Counted from the stretch's first letter, positions 52,012 through 62,337 are shown. The stretch: DNA of 64,000 nt from Superficieibacter sp. HKU1 (GCF_029319185.1 NZ_CP119754.1:1674001-1738000), one strand, 5' to 3'. Made by a program: numbers and translations. Notes: generated by a model from the letters alone, not told the origin.

Positions 52012-52923
52012 GTGCGACTGTTAAACTGGCGGCGTCAGGCCATTATAGATGCCATGCCTGGCGTCAAACCTGACCGGGTACGTACGCCGTGGCACGAATT
52101 CTGGCGGCGTTTTCGTCGCCAGCCGCTGGCGATCGCCGCCGGACTTTTCGTCCTGCTGCTGATTGTGGTTGCGGCTATCGCGCCGTGGATCGCCCCTTTT
52201 GATGCGGAAAACTACTTTGATTATGACCGGCTGAATGCCGGGCCTTCCGCATTACACTGGTTCGGCGTTGACTCGCTGGGGCGCGATATTTTCAGCCGGG
52301 TGCTGGTCGGCGCACAGATTTCGCTGGCGGCAGGGGTGTTCGCGGTTCTTATCGGCGCGCTGATTGGCACGGTGCTCGGCCTGCTGGCGGGCTATTACGA
52401 AGGGTGGTGGGACCGCGTCATCATGCGTATCTGCGACGTGCTGTTTGCCTTTCCCGGTATTTTGCTGGCGATTGCAGTCGTGGCGGTGATGGGAAGCGGC
52501 ATGGCTAACGTGATTATCGCGGTTGCTATTTTCTCGGTTCCCGCTTTTGCCCGGCTGGTGCGCGGCAATACGCTGGTGCTCAAGCACCAGACGTTTATTG
52601 AATCTGCCCGCAGTATCGGGGCCAGCGATATGACGATTCTGTTCAGCCATATCCTGCCGGGAACGGTGTCGTCGATTGTGGTTTATTTCACCATGCGTAT
52701 CGGCACGTCGATTATCTCCGCCGCAAGCCTCTCCTTCCTTGGCCTTGGCGCACAGCCGCCGACGCCGGAGTGGGGCGCGATGCTCAACGAGGCCCGCGCC
52801 GACATGGTAATGGCCCCGCATGTGGCGTTGTTCCCGGCAATTGCTATTTTTCTGACGGTGCTGGCGTTCAACCTGCTGGGGGATGGACTACGGGATGCGC
52901 TGGATCCGAAAATTAAAGGGTGA
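52012..52923 (+). CDS. gsiD: Glutathione ABC importer permease GsiD
   Basis: DppC/OppC-type permease of 303 residues. An N-terminal cytoplasmic part ([19 protein letters not shown]) is followed by six helices, [21 protein letters not shown] and the EAA loop [25 protein letters not shown]. It starts at GTG (52012) directly after the gsiC stop, with a weak SD, so it relies on coupling. Last gene of iaaA-gsiABCD. Confidence 0.94.
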   Translation: MRLLNWRRQAIIDAMPGVKPDRVRTPWHEFWRRFRRQPLAIAAGLFVLLLIVVAAIAPWIAPFDAENYFDYDRLNAGPSALHWFGVDSLGRDIFSRVLVGAQISLAAGVFAVLIGALIGTVLGLLAGYYEGWWDRVIMRICDVLFAFPGILLAIAVVAVMGSGMANVIIAVAIFSVPAFARLVRGNTLVLKHQTFIESARSIGASDMTILFSHILPGTVSSIVVYFTMRIGTSIISAASLSFLGLGAQPPTPEWGAMLNEARADMVMAPHVALFPAIAIFLTVLAFNLLGDGLRDALDPKIKG

Positions 52924-52935
52924 CGGCTACAGTTT

Positions 52936-53091
52936 GTAGGCCGGGTAAGCGCAGCGCCACCCGGCATGCTCGCGCGCAATGGCTGAAACGCTGCGCCAGT
53001 TTTGCCCGGCGGCGCATTCGCTTGCACGGGCCTACAGTTTGATATTAACCCCCGAAAACGTTGGCCGGGTAAACGCAGCGCCACCCGGCAT
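52936..53091. repeat. REP cluster (three units)
   Basis: REP units at 52936-52966 (TGTAGGCCGGGTAAGCGCAG start, ends CACCCGGCAT), 53001-53037 in reverse orientation (TTGCCCGGCGGCGCATTCGC start) and 53062-53091 (GGCCGGGTAAACGCAGCGCC start). They fill the gap between gsiD and the convergent SMI1/KNR4 gene. Confidence 0.85.
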
Positions 53092-54066
53092 TTAGCCTGC
53101 TATGGCGGCATTAACTTTTTCCATCAGCGCAGCCTTTGCCTGCGCCGTTAAAGAAAGAGTGCCGTTCTGCACATCGATATCACCCCGATCGATCCGTGCT
53201 TTCAGCCAGTCTTCAATAAAAGCAGGCGCGTAGCCGCCGGTGGTGAATTGTCCACCAAACGCGATAATATCAGGATAAGCTTTCAGATAGTCTGCCTGTG
53301 TCACCTGTGGATGCGCATTAGCGTATAGCCAGAACTGGATATCGTAGAGCAGATAAGAACGCTCGTCGGCGTGGAGCGCAAAGAAGCCTTTATCTTCAAT
53401 GATTTGGCGCGCAACTTCACGAATCGCCTGTTCAATGTTCGGTACGCGATCCGCGCGGGAGCAAAGGTCGGCGAGGGTGGCAGAAAAGGCGCCGTGCCGG
53501 GCCATCTCCAGATCCGCCTGTTTATCCTCGGCAGAAGTGTCATAAACCTCGTCATTTACCAGCCCGCAAATAAAATTTTCGAAATTATCGGCAAGCCAGG
53601 TAACGCGGTAATCGTCTTCCTGATCAACATGCACCACGGCAGGCTCGCCTTCAGGTCCGCACTCGCGATAATCAAGAAAAACCATATCATGACCCGCAGA
53701 CGGGCAGTCGCAGATGGCGATACCAATATCCGGGTATTGCCACTCCTCTATCCAGAAACGGCTACCAAAATCGCCGCCTAATGAATTTGCCTTTTCCCGG
53801 CCAATGCCCATGATGCCGGTGATGGCGATATGATCTTCCGCCCAGCTTGTCGGTTCCCCGGTCGGAAAATTGAGATGGTGTGGAATGCCGCCATTCTGCT
53901 GTTTCATCAGCCAGATGTAAGATGCGGGCAAGCGATAACCCAGTTCCAGCTCCAGTTCGCGGATAAGCGCATCGTCAGGTGGGGCGCTGACATATTCTTT
54001 GCGCGCGTAGTCGCTGTCGTCCCAGAAGGTGGCCAGATCGAGGTTCTTAAAGAAGGGAGCAGTCAT
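53092..54066 (-). CDS. SMI1/KNR4 (SUKH) domain protein with an unrecognised C-terminal domain
   Basis: A 324-residue soluble protein without signal peptide. The N-terminal half (about 20-175) is a SMI1/KNR4 domain: ELELELGYRLPASYIWLMKQQNGGIP is the classic start (Leu-x2-Pro ... QNGG), with WAEDHIAITGIMGIGRE, WQYPDIGIAICDCPSAGHDMVFLDY and a Trp-Leu-Ala-x-Asn-Phe-x2-Phe end. The C-terminal half (about 180-324) is helical and not recognised; it contains FGGQFTTGGYAPAFIEDWLKAR. SUKH proteins often act as immunity proteins to polymorphic toxins, but no toxin gene is visible here. E. coli K-12 has yliEF at this position. SD AAGGAAG. Confidence 0.78.
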   Translation of the reverse strand: MTAPFFKNLDLATFWDDSDYARKEYVSAPPDDALIRELELELGYRLPASYIWLMKQQNGGIPHHLNFPTGEPTSWAEDHIAITGIMGIGREKANSLGGDFGSRFWIEEWQYPDIGIAICDCPSAGHDMVFLDYRECGPEGEPAVVHVDQEDDYRVTWLADNFENFICGLVNDEVYDTSAEDKQADLEMARHGAFSATLADLCSRADRVPNIEQAIREVARQIIEDKGFFALHADERSYLLYDIQFWLYANAHPQVTQADYLKAYPDIIAFGGQFTTGGYAPAFIEDWLKARIDRGDIDVQNGTLSLTAQAKAALMEKVNAAIAG

Positions 54067-54156
54067 TAAAGCACTTCCTTTTCGCTAACGAGAAAAAAGC
54101 ACTGTAACATTGAATTGGTTAAGAGGAAGAGCGCCGTCCGTAAACGGCGCTGTAAA

Positions 54157-55470
54157 TTACACCCGACTTCCCCACAAATCATATTCGTCGGCGTTTTCGA
54201 CTTTCACCCGCACGACGTCGCCCGGCTTGACGTTGGTTTCGCCGTTAAGATAAACCGCGCCGTCGATTTCCGGCGCATCGGCCATACTACGGCCAATGGC
54301 GCCTTCTTCATCCACTTCATCAATAATGACCAGGATTTCCCGACCGACTTTCTCCTGCAGACGGCTGGCGGAGATCTCCTGCTGAAGCTGCATAAAGCGG
54401 TTCCAGCGTTCTTCTTTTACCTCTTCCGGCACCTGGTCCGGCAGGTCGTTTGCGCCTGCGCCTTCGACCGGGCTGTATTTGAAGCAGCCCACGCGGTCCA
54501 GCCGCGCTTCTTTCAGGAAATCCAGCAGCATCTGGAAATCCTCTTCCGTTTCGCCAGGGAAGCCGACGATGAAGGTCGAGCGCAGGGTCAGTTCCGGACA
54601 GATTTCACGCCACTGCTTAATGCGCGCCAGCTGGCGGTCAACGGATCCAGGGCGTTTCATCAGCTTTAGAATTCGCGGGCTGGCGTGCTGTAGCGGAATA
54701 TCCAGATACGGCAGGATTTTGCCCTCCGCCATCAGCGGGATCACGTCGTCCACGTGCGGATACGGATAGACGTAATGCAGACGCGTCCAGATACCCAGTT
54801 TCGCGAGCTGCTCGCACAGGCTGACCATGCTGGTTTTTACCGGCTCGCCGTTATGGAAACCGGTACGGTGCTTCACGTCCACGCCATAGGCCGAGGTGTC
54901 CTGAGAAATGACGAGGATCTCTTTAACCCCCGCATCCACCAGACGTTTGGCTTCGCTTAGCACATCGCCGATGGGACGGCTGACCAAATCGCCGCGCATG
55001 GACGGGATGATGCAGAAGGTGCAGCGATGGTTGCAGCCTTCAGAAATTTTCAGGTAAGCGTAGTGACGCGGCGTCAGCTTTACGCCCTGTTCCGGCACCA
55101 GGCTCAGGAACGGATTATGCTTCGGTTTCGGGACATAGTGGTGAACGTGGTTCAGGACCTGCTCATAGCTGTGGGGCCCGGTGATCTCGAGAACCTTAGG
55201 GTGCACTTCGCGGATCTGATCCTCTTTAGCGCCCAGGCAGCCGGTGACGATCACCTTGCCGTTTTCATTCAGCGCTTCGCCGATGGCTTCCAGCGACTCC
55301 TGTACGGCGCTGTCGATAAACCCACAGGTATTGACGATCACCATGTCGGCATCGTCATAACGGGGTACGACATCATAGCCTTCGGTGCGCAGCTCGGTCA
55401 GGATGCGTTCAGAATCGACGAGGTTTTTTGGGCAGCCAAGAGAGACAAAGCCGATACGCGGTTGTTGCAT
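54157..55470 (-). CDS. rimO: Ribosomal protein S12 methylthiotransferase RimO
   Basis: Radical SAM enzyme of 437 residues (E. coli 441) that adds a methylthio group to Asp89 of S12. N-terminal UPF0004 domain with its iron-sulfur cysteines ([19 protein letters not shown]), radical SAM motif CNHRCTFC with SEG before it, and C-terminal TRAM domain ([25 protein letters not shown] ... [13 protein letters not shown]). The start at 55468-55470 matches E. coli. Confidence 0.96.
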   Translation of the reverse strand: MQQPRIGFVSLGCPKNLVDSERILTELRTEGYDVVPRYDDADMVIVNTCGFIDSAVQESLEAIGEALNENGKVIVTGCLGAKEDQIREVHPKVLEITGPHSYEQVLNHVHHYVPKPKHNPFLSLVPEQGVKLTPRHYAYLKISEGCNHRCTFCIIPSMRGDLVSRPIGDVLSEAKRLVDAGVKEILVISQDTSAYGVDVKHRTGFHNGEPVKTSMVSLCEQLAKLGIWTRLHYVYPYPHVDDVIPLMAEGKILPYLDIPLQHASPRILKLMKRPGSVDRQLARIKQWREICPELTLRSTFIVGFPGETEEDFQMLLDFLKEARLDRVGCFKYSPVEGAGANDLPDQVPEEVKEERWNRFMQLQQEISASRLQEKVGREILVIIDEVDEEGAIGRSMADAPEIDGAVYLNGETNVKPGDVVRVKVENADEYDLWGSRV

Positions 55471-55669
55471 GCTAGTACGCTCACAAAGTAAACAGTAAAA
55501 AAACCGGGCGATTTTACACGCCTTTGCAGAGAGTCTCTACTGGAAGTTTTTACTGGTGGAGAATGAAAAGAAGGATGGATGTGGTGGTTTATTGACCTTG
55601 CGCACCATTTTGTACAAAAAATAAGCATATTATATACAGTGCCGATAGCTGACACAGGAGGGAAAAAGC

Positions 55670-56053
55670 ATGTCATTCGACAGACTTCATCACAACCTGC
55701 TGAATAAGCTCATTGATGCTCGTGTTGACATTGATGCTTATCTGCAACTCCGGAAGGCAAAAGGCTATATGACGGTGAGCGAAAGCCAGGCCTTACGCGA
55801 CCATCTGTTTATGCTTTGTGCCGAACTGCGGCAAAATGCACCGCAACTGAAGAGAGATTGCGCTCCACAGGAATTTGAGGCGCTGCGTCACGCGGGAGAA
55901 TCCATCGCCAAAGCCGCTGTATGCCTGATGAGCGGTCATCACGATAGCCCTCAGTACGTAACCGTTGATACTCATAAGCTGGGAAGCTGTCTGAGTACCT
56001 TAACCCACAGCATTCATTGCCTGCGCAATACCACGCCGCTTACCGAGGCGTGA
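55670..56053 (+). CDS. bssR: Biofilm regulator BssR
   Basis: A 127-residue protein, as in E. coli (formerly YliH), implicated in biofilm formation and indole/autoinducer-2 signalling. It has no recognisable catalytic or DNA-binding motif: N-terminal helix FDRLHHNLLNKLIDARVDIDAYLQL, then a second helical half. A strong SD AGGAGGG precedes the ATG. Confidence 0.9.
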   Translation: MSFDRLHHNLLNKLIDARVDIDAYLQLRKAKGYMTVSESQALRDHLFMLCAELRQNAPQLKRDCAPQEFEALRHAGESIAKAAVCLMSGHHDSPQYVTVDTHKLGSCLSTLTHSIHCLRNTTPLTEA

Positions 56054-56059
56054 TCCTCC

Positions 56060-56082
56060 GGGGGAGGCTGCTCCCCCGTTTT
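56060..56082 (+). terminator. Terminator of bssR
   Basis: Stem GGGGGAG / CTCCCCC with a 4-base loop followed by G and TTTT, six bases after the bssR stop. Confidence 0.85.
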
Positions 56083-56161
56083 CGTTAAGTTTTTGTAAAA
56101 GTGCCGCCATCATGGGCGCGGCTGGCTAACCTTATGGGACAACGCCTAAAAGGAGCCTGCC

Positions 56162-57274
56162 ATGCGACGACTTGCGACCTTCTCCGTTTTCAGTTCACTG
56201 TTCTTTCTTTCGCCGCTGTATGCCGAACCGCTAAAGGTGGAGATTTTACAGAATAAACTGGATCACCCGTGGGCGATGGCCTTTTTGCCGGACAACGGTG
56301 GCATCCTGATCACCCAGCGGGGCGGACAGCTTCTGCACTGGCAGCCGGGTAAAGGCCTCTCCGATCCGATTACCGGCGTACCCCGCGTGTGGGCTAACGG
56401 GCAGGGCGGTCTGCTGGATGTGGCGCTGGCTCCCGATTTTGCCGATTCTCGCCGCGTCTGGCTGAGCTATGCGGAAGCAGGGCAGGACGGTAAAGCGGGA
56501 ACGGTGGTGGGCTATGGGCGTCTGAACGATGACGCATCGCGGCTGGAAAACTTCCAGGTGGTTTTTCGCCAGATGCCCAAACTCTCTACCGGCAACCACT
56601 TTGGCGGCCGTCTGGTCTTTGACGGCAAAGGTTACCTCTTTATCGGACTGGGCGAAAATAACCAGCGACCTACCGCTCAGGATCTCGATAAATTACAGGG
56701 TAAAGTGGTTCGTCTGACCGATCAGGGCAAAATCCCCGAGGATAATCCTTTTGTGAATAAGGCGGGCGCGCGGCCAGAAATCTGGTCATACGGCATCCGT
56801 AACCCGCAGGGCATGGCGATGAACCCCTGGAGCAATACGCTGTGGCTGAATGAACACGGCCCGCGCGGCGGCGATGAAATCAACATTCCTGAAAAAGGCA
56901 AAAACTACGGCTGGCCGCTGGCGACATGGGGGATCAACTACAGCGGATTAGCGATTCCGGAGGCGAAAGGTGAGATTGTGGCGGGCACTGAGCAGCCAGT
57001 GTATTACTGGAAAAAATCACCGGCCATTAGCGGCATGGCGTTTTATAACGCAGATACCTTTCCACAGTGGAAAAACAAAGTGTTTATCGGCGCGCTGAAA
57101 GATCAGGATGTGATTGTGATGAGCGTCAACGGCAATAAAGTTACTGAAGACGGTCGCATTCTCGGCGATAAAAAGCAGCGTATTCGCGACGTCCGCGTCG
57201 GGCCGGACGGTTACCTGTATGTGCTGACGGACGAATCGGAAGGTGAATTACTGAAGGTCAGCCCCGCCGGTTAA
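56162..57274 (+). CDS. yliI: PQQ-dependent aldose sugar dehydrogenase YliI
   Basis: Periplasmic quinoprotein of 370 residues (E. coli 371). Signal peptide about 1-20 (MRRLATFSVFSSLFFLSPLYA). The six-bladed propeller of soluble glucose/sorbosone dehydrogenases shows HPWAMAFLPD near the start, STGNHFGGRLVFDGKGYLFIGLGE (catalytic His region), GIRNPQGMAMNP and NEHGPRGGDEIN (PQQ and calcium site). E. coli YliI oxidises aldoses with added PQQ. SD AAGGAG. Confidence 0.93.
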   Translation: MRRLATFSVFSSLFFLSPLYAEPLKVEILQNKLDHPWAMAFLPDNGGILITQRGGQLLHWQPGKGLSDPITGVPRVWANGQGGLLDVALAPDFADSRRVWLSYAEAGQDGKAGTVVGYGRLNDDASRLENFQVVFRQMPKLSTGNHFGGRLVFDGKGYLFIGLGENNQRPTAQDLDKLQGKVVRLTDQGKIPEDNPFVNKAGARPEIWSYGIRNPQGMAMNPWSNTLWLNEHGPRGGDEINIPEKGKNYGWPLATWGINYSGLAIPEAKGEIVAGTEQPVYYWKKSPAISGMAFYNADTFPQWKNKVFIGALKDQDVIVMSVNGNKVTEDGRILGDKKQRIRDVRVGPDGYLYVLTDESEGELLKVSPAG

Positions 57275-57283
57275 GACGGGGCT
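57260..57283. terminator. Hairpin between convergent yliI and gstB
   Basis: Stem AGCCCCG / CGGGGCT with the yliI stop codon in the loop; no T tract. Possible bidirectional 3'-end structure. Confidence 0.4.
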
Positions 57284-57292
57284 GGCAGGAAC

Positions 57293-57919
57293 TCAGGTGA
57301 CCGGGATCATCACTACGTCCCGCCAGGCCTGACGTTCGGCAAGCTGCTGATACCAGCGCCGGAGGTGAGGATGCGGCTGCCATTGTTCAACGGCGTTAAA
57401 CAGGTTGTAGACGAACGGCCCTACGGCAATATCGCCGAGACCAAACTGCTGGCCCGACAGCCACGGCTGCGTCGCCAGCGCATCATCCAGCAGGCTAAAG
57501 AGGGTTTCACAAGTCCTGATGCCCTCGTCAATGGCCTGCCGATCGCGCTTCTCCGGTGGCGTCCTGACCAGTCCCATCAGGATCACCCGATGCGCCGGTG
57601 ACAGCGTGCCGTTAGCCCAGTCCATCCATTTGTCTCCCTGCGCCCGCTCGGCAGGCGCGTCGATCCACAAACGGTTTTGCCCGTACTGCGCGGCCAGATA
57701 GCGGACAATACTGTTCGACTCCCACAACACCAGGTCAGTTTCATCATCGCGTAACAGTGGAACGAGACCATTGGGATTCATCGCCAGATACTCGGCGTCG
57801 TGATTAAGGCCATACTCCAGCCCGGCCAGGATTTGCTGGTAGGGAAGCTCCAGCTCCTCCAGCGTCAGGCGCACTTTTTTAACGTTGGTCGAATTATTTC
57901 TGCCCCATAGCGTAATCAT
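57293..57919 (-). CDS. gstB: Glutathione S-transferase GstB
   Basis: Cytosolic GST of 208 residues, as in E. coli (formerly YliJ). Thioredoxin-like N-domain begins [23 protein letters not shown], in which the Asn/Ser-Thr region replaces a catalytic Tyr; the cis-Pro loop is GLVPLL and the glutathione-binding pair is ESNSI. The C-terminal helical domain has the N-cap [10 protein letters not shown]. coli GstB acts on bromoacetate and similar compounds. SD GGCAGG. Confidence 0.94.
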   Translation of the reverse strand: MITLWGRNNSTNVKKVRLTLEELELPYQQILAGLEYGLNHDAEYLAMNPNGLVPLLRDDETDLVLWESNSIVRYLAAQYGQNRLWIDAPAERAQGDKWMDWANGTLSPAHRVILMGLVRTPPEKRDRQAIDEGIRTCETLFSLLDDALATQPWLSGQQFGLGDIAVGPFVYNLFNAVEQWQPHPHLRRWYQQLAERQAWRDVVMIPVT

Positions 57920-58161
57920 AGATACCTGCCTTCAAGTGGATGTGATTCGAGTATGTTATGGATGATGTTGAATTAAAGTAAACATTCAGGCAACCGGGAT
58001 CAAAAAAATCGCACTCGCTTCTGTACGATCGGGCGAGATTGCGTAAGCTTCTAAAACCGCATTCCCTTGGGGATGCTTGAATAAGTTTGTAAGTTACTCC
58101 CCGGCAGGTGTAACAGCATGTTATGTTGTCGTGATTTTAAAAGGACATCTGGGTGGCATTT

Positions 58162-59364
58162 ATGACGCGTTCCGCTTTTTCTCTTCGCGGCCTTGTGGCT
58201 GGCTCGACTCTGTTACTTCTCGTTTCACCTGTGCTTCAGGCTGCGGAACAGCTTCCCGCTGCGCCGACCCTTGACGCGCGTGCGTGGATATTAATAGATT
58301 ACGCCAGCGGTAAAGTGCTCGCCGAGAGTAATGCCGATCAGCAGCTTGATCCGGCAAGCCTGACGAAAATTATGACCAGTTATGTGACCGGACAGGCGCT
58401 GAAAGCAGGCAAGATCAAACTGACCGATATGGTCACCATTGGTAAAGATGCCTGGGCGACTGGCAACCCGGCGCTGCGGGGTTCATCGCTGATGTTCCTG
58501 AAGCCTGGCGATCAGGTGTCGGTTGAAGACCTGAATAAAGGGGTCATTATCCAGTCCGGTAATGATGCCAGCATCGCGATTGCTGACCATGTGGCGGGCA
58601 GCCAGGACGCTTTTATTAGCCTGATGAACACCTATGCACAGAAACTCGGGCTGACCAATACCACCTTTAAAACGGTACACGGCCTGGATGCACCGGGGCA
58701 GTTCAGCACCGCGCGTGATATGGCGCTGCTGACCAAAGCGATGATCCACGATGTGCCGGAAGAGTACGCCGTCCACAAAGAGAAAGAATACACCTTCAAT
58801 AAAATCCGCCAGCCTAACCGTAATCGGCTGCTGTGGAGCACCACTATCAATGCCGACGGGGTGAAAACCGGTACCACCGCCGGAGCGGGGTATAATCTGG
58901 TGGCTTCTGCTACCCAGGGCGATATGCGCCTGATTTCCGTGGTGCTGGGCACCAAAACGGACCGCATTCGTTTTAATGAATCAGAAAAGCTGCTGAGCTG
59001 GGGCTTCCGTTTTTATGAAACCGTCACGCCGATCAAACCAAATGCCCCTTTCGTCAATCAACGCGTCTGGTTTGGTAACGTCAGCGAAGCGAAACTGGGG
59101 GCAGGTGAGGCGGGCTCGGTGACGATCCCGCGTGGGCAGCTTAAAAACCTTAAAGCCAGCTACAACCTGAATCAGCCGCAGCTCACGGCACCTCTGGCAA
59201 AAGGGCAGGTCGTCGGCACCATCGACTTCCAGCTGAATAATAAAACCATTGAACAGCGTCCGCTGATTGTGATGGAAGCGGTGGAAGAGGGGGGATTCTT
59301 CAGCCGCATGTGGGATTACGTATTAATGAAATTCCACGAGTGGTTTGGCAGCTGGTTCTCCTGA
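58162..59364 (+). CDS. dacC: D-alanyl-D-alanine carboxypeptidase DacC (PBP6)
   Basis: Class C low-molecular-mass penicillin-binding protein of 400 residues, which trims pentapeptides in peptidoglycan. Signal peptide about 1-27; catalytic motifs SLTK (Ser nucleophile), SGN and KTG ([12 protein letters not shown]). The C-terminus is an amphipathic membrane anchor ([20 protein letters not shown]). The ATG at 58162 gives the E. coli length; a GTG at 58153 is possible. The 242-bp region upstream holds no gene. Confidence 0.95.
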   Translation: MTRSAFSLRGLVAGSTLLLLVSPVLQAAEQLPAAPTLDARAWILIDYASGKVLAESNADQQLDPASLTKIMTSYVTGQALKAGKIKLTDMVTIGKDAWATGNPALRGSSLMFLKPGDQVSVEDLNKGVIIQSGNDASIAIADHVAGSQDAFISLMNTYAQKLGLTNTTFKTVHGLDAPGQFSTARDMALLTKAMIHDVPEEYAVHKEKEYTFNKIRQPNRNRLLWSTTINADGVKTGTTAGAGYNLVASATQGDMRLISVVLGTKTDRIRFNESEKLLSWGFRFYETVTPIKPNAPFVNQRVWFGNVSEAKLGAGEAGSVTIPRGQLKNLKASYNLNQPQLTAPLAKGQVVGTIDFQLNNKTIEQRPLIVMEAVEEGGFFSRMWDYVLMKFHEWFGSWFS

Positions 59365-59365
59365 T

Positions 59366-60124
59366 TTACCAGAGCAAATCGATTGACTGCGCTTTCGCCA
59401 GCGCAGTCAGTTCCTCATCCGGACAGCTGTCGCTGACGATGGCGTCAAAGCAGGTCAATTCTCCCATTCGTGCCGGACGCACTTTGCCAAATTTACTGTG
59501 ATCGACCACTAGCACATGATAGCGCGCGTGGCGCATCGCCCACTGTTTCACCGGCAGTTCATCGAGGTTAAAACAGGTTGCGCCGTGCTGCGGATCGACG
59601 CCTGCTGCGGAATAAAAGGCAACATCCGGGCTAAGGTGGCCCAGCGTTTCCTGAAGCGTTAGCGGCTTGAAAATAGCGTTGCTGGGGTGAAATTCACCGC
59701 CGCAGAGGATCACCCGGCACAGCGGTTTTTCCTGTAAGGCGAGAAAGGTGTTGAGCGAGTAGCAGATCCCGGTAAAGGGAAGGTCATCGCTGATGGCGTC
59801 GATAATCCACGGCGTGGTGGTACCGCAGTCAAAAAAGGCCATTTGATGTGGCTTGAGTAAGGTAGCGGCGAGGCGGGCTGCTTTACGCTTTTCCTCAACC
59901 AGCCGCGTTTTTTGATCGCTTATCAGATAGTGGCTGGCCCCGCGCGGCTCCAGCACCACATAGCCGCCGAGCAACACCACCGGTCCGTCGTGGCTGTTCA
60001 GATCGCGACGAACCGTCATTTCTGACACGTCGAGCAGAGCGGCTGCCTCTTTCAGATGCAGTTTATCGCTGCGTTTCAGCGCATGGATCAGTTTGCCAAT
60101 CCGTTCGTCGCGTCGCGTTTCCAT
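59366..60124 (-). CDS. deoR: Deoxyribonucleoside regulator DeoR
   Basis: DeoR-family repressor of 252 residues as in E. coli, responding to deoxyribose-5-phosphate and controlling deoCABD and nupG. HTH near residues 19-40 (KLHLKEAAALLDVSEMTVRRDL) and the sugar-phosphate domain with FDCGTTTPWIIDAIS. Start at 60124 matches E. coli. One base separates its stop from the convergent dacC stop. Confidence 0.95.
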   Translation of the reverse strand: METRRDERIGKLIHALKRSDKLHLKEAAALLDVSEMTVRRDLNSHDGPVVLLGGYVVLEPRGASHYLISDQKTRLVEEKRKAARLAATLLKPHQMAFFDCGTTTPWIIDAISDDLPFTGICYSLNTFLALQEKPLCRVILCGGEFHPSNAIFKPLTLQETLGHLSPDVAFYSAAGVDPQHGATCFNLDELPVKQWAMRHARYHVLVVDHSKFGKVRPARMGELTCFDAIVSDSCPDEELTALAKAQSIDLLW

Positions 60125-60177
60125 AAATCCCCGGCAGGTCTCGTTATAAGCCAGCAATATTACCTGCCCGCAGGCGA

Positions 60178-60786
60178 CTAGTCACGCACCCACCCTTTAC
60201 GGATAGGCATGGAGAAGCAGAGGCGATATAACTGCTGTAGCCGCAGATAGAGCGCGTTGCCTGCCATCAGCCAGAGCATCTGCGCGGCCAGACAGCCGGT
60301 GATAGCCGCCAGAAAACCGCCCAGCATATCCAGCGGCCAGTGTACGCCAAGGTAAACGCGTGACCAGGCGATTGCGCAGGCCATCACCAGCAGGACCGCC
60401 GCCGACCACAGGCGGTGCCAGAAAAGAAACGCCAGCGCGAAGGTAAAGGCAATCGTGCCATGGTTGCTGGGGAAAGCATTATTCGCTTTGTGCATGAGGA
60501 AGTTGTAACCGACACCCGCCGCAAAAGGGCGCTCATGGGGGAACAGCGTCCCGATAAGCCAGGAAACCGTCAGGCTCACCACCATCGCCAGCGTTACTTT
60601 GATCACCAGTTGGCGCTGAGCACAGACCTGCTCGCGCGGCCCCCATAGCCAGAGCGCAACCGCCATCAGCGGCACGACTTTGATCAGGTCGTCGGCAATC
60701 ATCCGGGCGAGGGTGAGGCTCCATTGCGCAGAATCAGGGGTGGCATTGATGACGTAAAACAGGGCGTAGTTAATATTTTCCAGCAT
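60178..60786 (-). CDS. ybjG: Undecaprenyl-diphosphatase YbjG
   Basis: PAP2-family membrane phosphatase of 202 residues (E. coli 198) that recycles undecaprenyl pyrophosphate. The three PAP2 motifs are present: FPHERPF, AFPSNHGTIAF (PSNH where many have PSGH; E. coli has PSDH) and SRVYLGVHWPLDMLGG. About six helices. The start at 60786 has GGA upstream and fits E. coli; ATG 60801 lacks an SD. Controlled by BasRS in E. coli, with a matching box here. Confidence 0.93.
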   Translation of the reverse strand: MLENINYALFYVINATPDSAQWSLTLARMIADDLIKVVPLMAVALWLWGPREQVCAQRQLVIKVTLAMVVSLTVSWLIGTLFPHERPFAAGVGYNFLMHKANNAFPSNHGTIAFTFALAFLFWHRLWSAAVLLVMACAIAWSRVYLGVHWPLDMLGGFLAAITGCLAAQMLWLMAGNALYLRLQQLYRLCFSMPIRKGWVRD

Positions 60787-60952
60787 ACATTCCATACTCA
60801 TGCGTAAGAGAGAGGCTCCGGTACGGCGCTAACCTTAAAAGTCCATCGCGAAGCGGTAAAGCGGTTTTGTCTTAATAGTCTGTCCGTTAGCGGATCGCCG
60901 CCAGGCATTATGTCAGTAATGTGACAGCGTTCTCTGACTATAATCCGGCAAG

Positions 60953-60969
60953 ATTAAGCGAACCTTAAA
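60953..60969 (-). promoter_or_regulatory. BasR (PmrA) box of ybjG
   Basis: On the minus strand TTTAAGGTTCGCTTAAT fits the direct-repeat consensus (C/T)TTAA(G/T)-N5-(C/T)TTAA(G/T). A -10-like TATAGT (60937-60942) follows 10 bases later, about 150 bases before ybjG. ybjG belongs to the BasRS regulon in E. coli. Confidence 0.75.
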
Positions 60970-61000
60970 CCGTCGGGATTTCATATTTGCTTTTCCCGGC

Positions 61001-61006
61001 TATAAT
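61001..61006 (+). promoter_or_regulatory. Candidate mdfA -10 element
   Basis: TATAAT 61 bases before the mdfA ATG, with a weak -35 (TTTCAT at 60979-60984, 16-base spacer). Confidence 0.5.
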
Positions 61007-61066
61007 CTCTTCCTTGCTTTTCCATACTCCGCTCATTGAGCGCGTTTTTCGTCATTAAGAGATTTC

Positions 61067-62293
61067 ATGCAAAACCGTTTATCTTCCGGCAAACGTCTGG
61101 GCCGTCAGGCATTGCTGTTCCCGCTGTGTCTGGTGCTTTACGAATTTTCCACCTATATCGGCAACGACATGATCCAGCCGGGAATGCTGGCGGTGGTGGA
61201 GGAGTATCAGGCCGGTGTCGAATGGGTGCCGACGTCGATGACGGCATATATGGCAGGCGGGATGTTTATTCAGTGGCTGCTGGGGCCGCTATCCGACCGT
61301 CTGGGCCGTCGTCCGGTGATGCTCACCGGCGTGGTGTGGTTCATCGTGACCTGTCTGGCGACGCTGCTGGCGCAAAATATTGAGCAATTTACCGTACTGC
61401 GCTTTCTACAGGGCATCAGCCTGTGCTTTATCGGCGCGGTAGGCTATGCAGCGATTCAGGAATCCTACGAAGAAGCGGTGTGTATTAAGATCACTGCCCT
61501 GATGGCAAACGTCGCGTTGATTGCGCCGCTTTTCGGCCCGCTGGCCGGAGCGGCGTGGGTGCATATCGCGCCGTGGGAAACGATGTTTGTTCTGTTCGCG
61601 CTGTTATCGGCCATCGCCTTTTTTGGCTTGCAGCGAGCGATGCCGGAGACCGCCACGCGCCTCGGTGAAAAGCTGTCGCTGCGTGAGCTGGGCTACGATT
61701 ATAAGCAGGTGCTGAAAAACCCGTTATTTGTGGCGGGGGCGCTGGCGACCGGGTTTGTCAGTCTGCCTTTGCTGGCGTGGATTGCCCAGTCGCCGGTCAT
61801 TATCATCAGCGGCGAGCATGCCAGCAGTTATGAATACGGCCTGCTGCAAATTCCCATTTTTAGCGCACTGATCATGGGGAACCTGGTGCTGGCGCGGCTG
61901 ACGTCACGGCGCACCGTGCGTTCGCTCATTATTACGGGCAGTTGGCCGATCGTGGCCGGGCTGCTGCTGTCGGCGGTGGCCACGGTGGTTTCCTCCCATG
62001 CTTATCTGTGGATGACCCTTGGGTTAAGCCTTTATGCGTTCGGGATCGGGCTGGCAAACGCCGGGCTGGTGCGTCTGACGCTGTTTGCCAGCGACGTCAG
62101 TAAAGGGACCGTCTCTGCGGCGATGGGGATGCTGCAAATGCTGATTTTCACCGTGGGCATTGAGCTAAGCAAGCATGCGTATCTGCTGGGTGGAAACGGC
62201 CTGTTTAGCCTGTTCAACCTGGCGAGCGGCGTTCTGTACGGTGGGCTGATCATTGCCTTTCTGAAGAACAACGCGGTGGGGAATACTCAGTAG
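61067..62293 (+). CDS. mdfA: Multidrug efflux transporter MdfA
   Basis: Twelve-helix MFS H+/drug antiporter of 408 residues (E. coli 410). The acidic residues essential for cation and proton recognition, Glu26 and Asp34 ([11 protein letters not shown]), are at the same numbers as in E. coli. Motif A is [12 protein letters not shown]. It exports chloramphenicol, cationic dyes and also acts in alkaline pH homeostasis. Divergent from ybjG. Confidence 0.96.
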   Translation: MQNRLSSGKRLGRQALLFPLCLVLYEFSTYIGNDMIQPGMLAVVEEYQAGVEWVPTSMTAYMAGGMFIQWLLGPLSDRLGRRPVMLTGVVWFIVTCLATLLAQNIEQFTVLRFLQGISLCFIGAVGYAAIQESYEEAVCIKITALMANVALIAPLFGPLAGAAWVHIAPWETMFVLFALLSAIAFFGLQRAMPETATRLGEKLSLRELGYDYKQVLKNPLFVAGALATGFVSLPLLAWIAQSPVIIISGEHASSYEYGLLQIPIFSALIMGNLVLARLTSRRTVRSLIITGSWPIVAGLLLSAVATVVSSHAYLWMTLGLSLYAFGIGLANAGLVRLTLFASDVSKGTVSAAMGMLQMLIFTVGIELSKHAYLLGGNGLFSLFNLASGVLYGGLIIAFLKNNAVGNTQ

Positions 62294-62309
62294 CTGACAT
62301 GACGCACAC

Positions 62310-62337
62310 TGCCGGGTGAGGGGAGTCTCACCCGGCA
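62310..62337. terminator. Hairpin between convergent mdfA and ybjI
   Basis: Perfect 11-bp stem TGCCGGGTGAG / CTCACCCGGCA with a six-base loop, REP-like. No T tract; likely protects both 3' ends. Confidence 0.55.
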
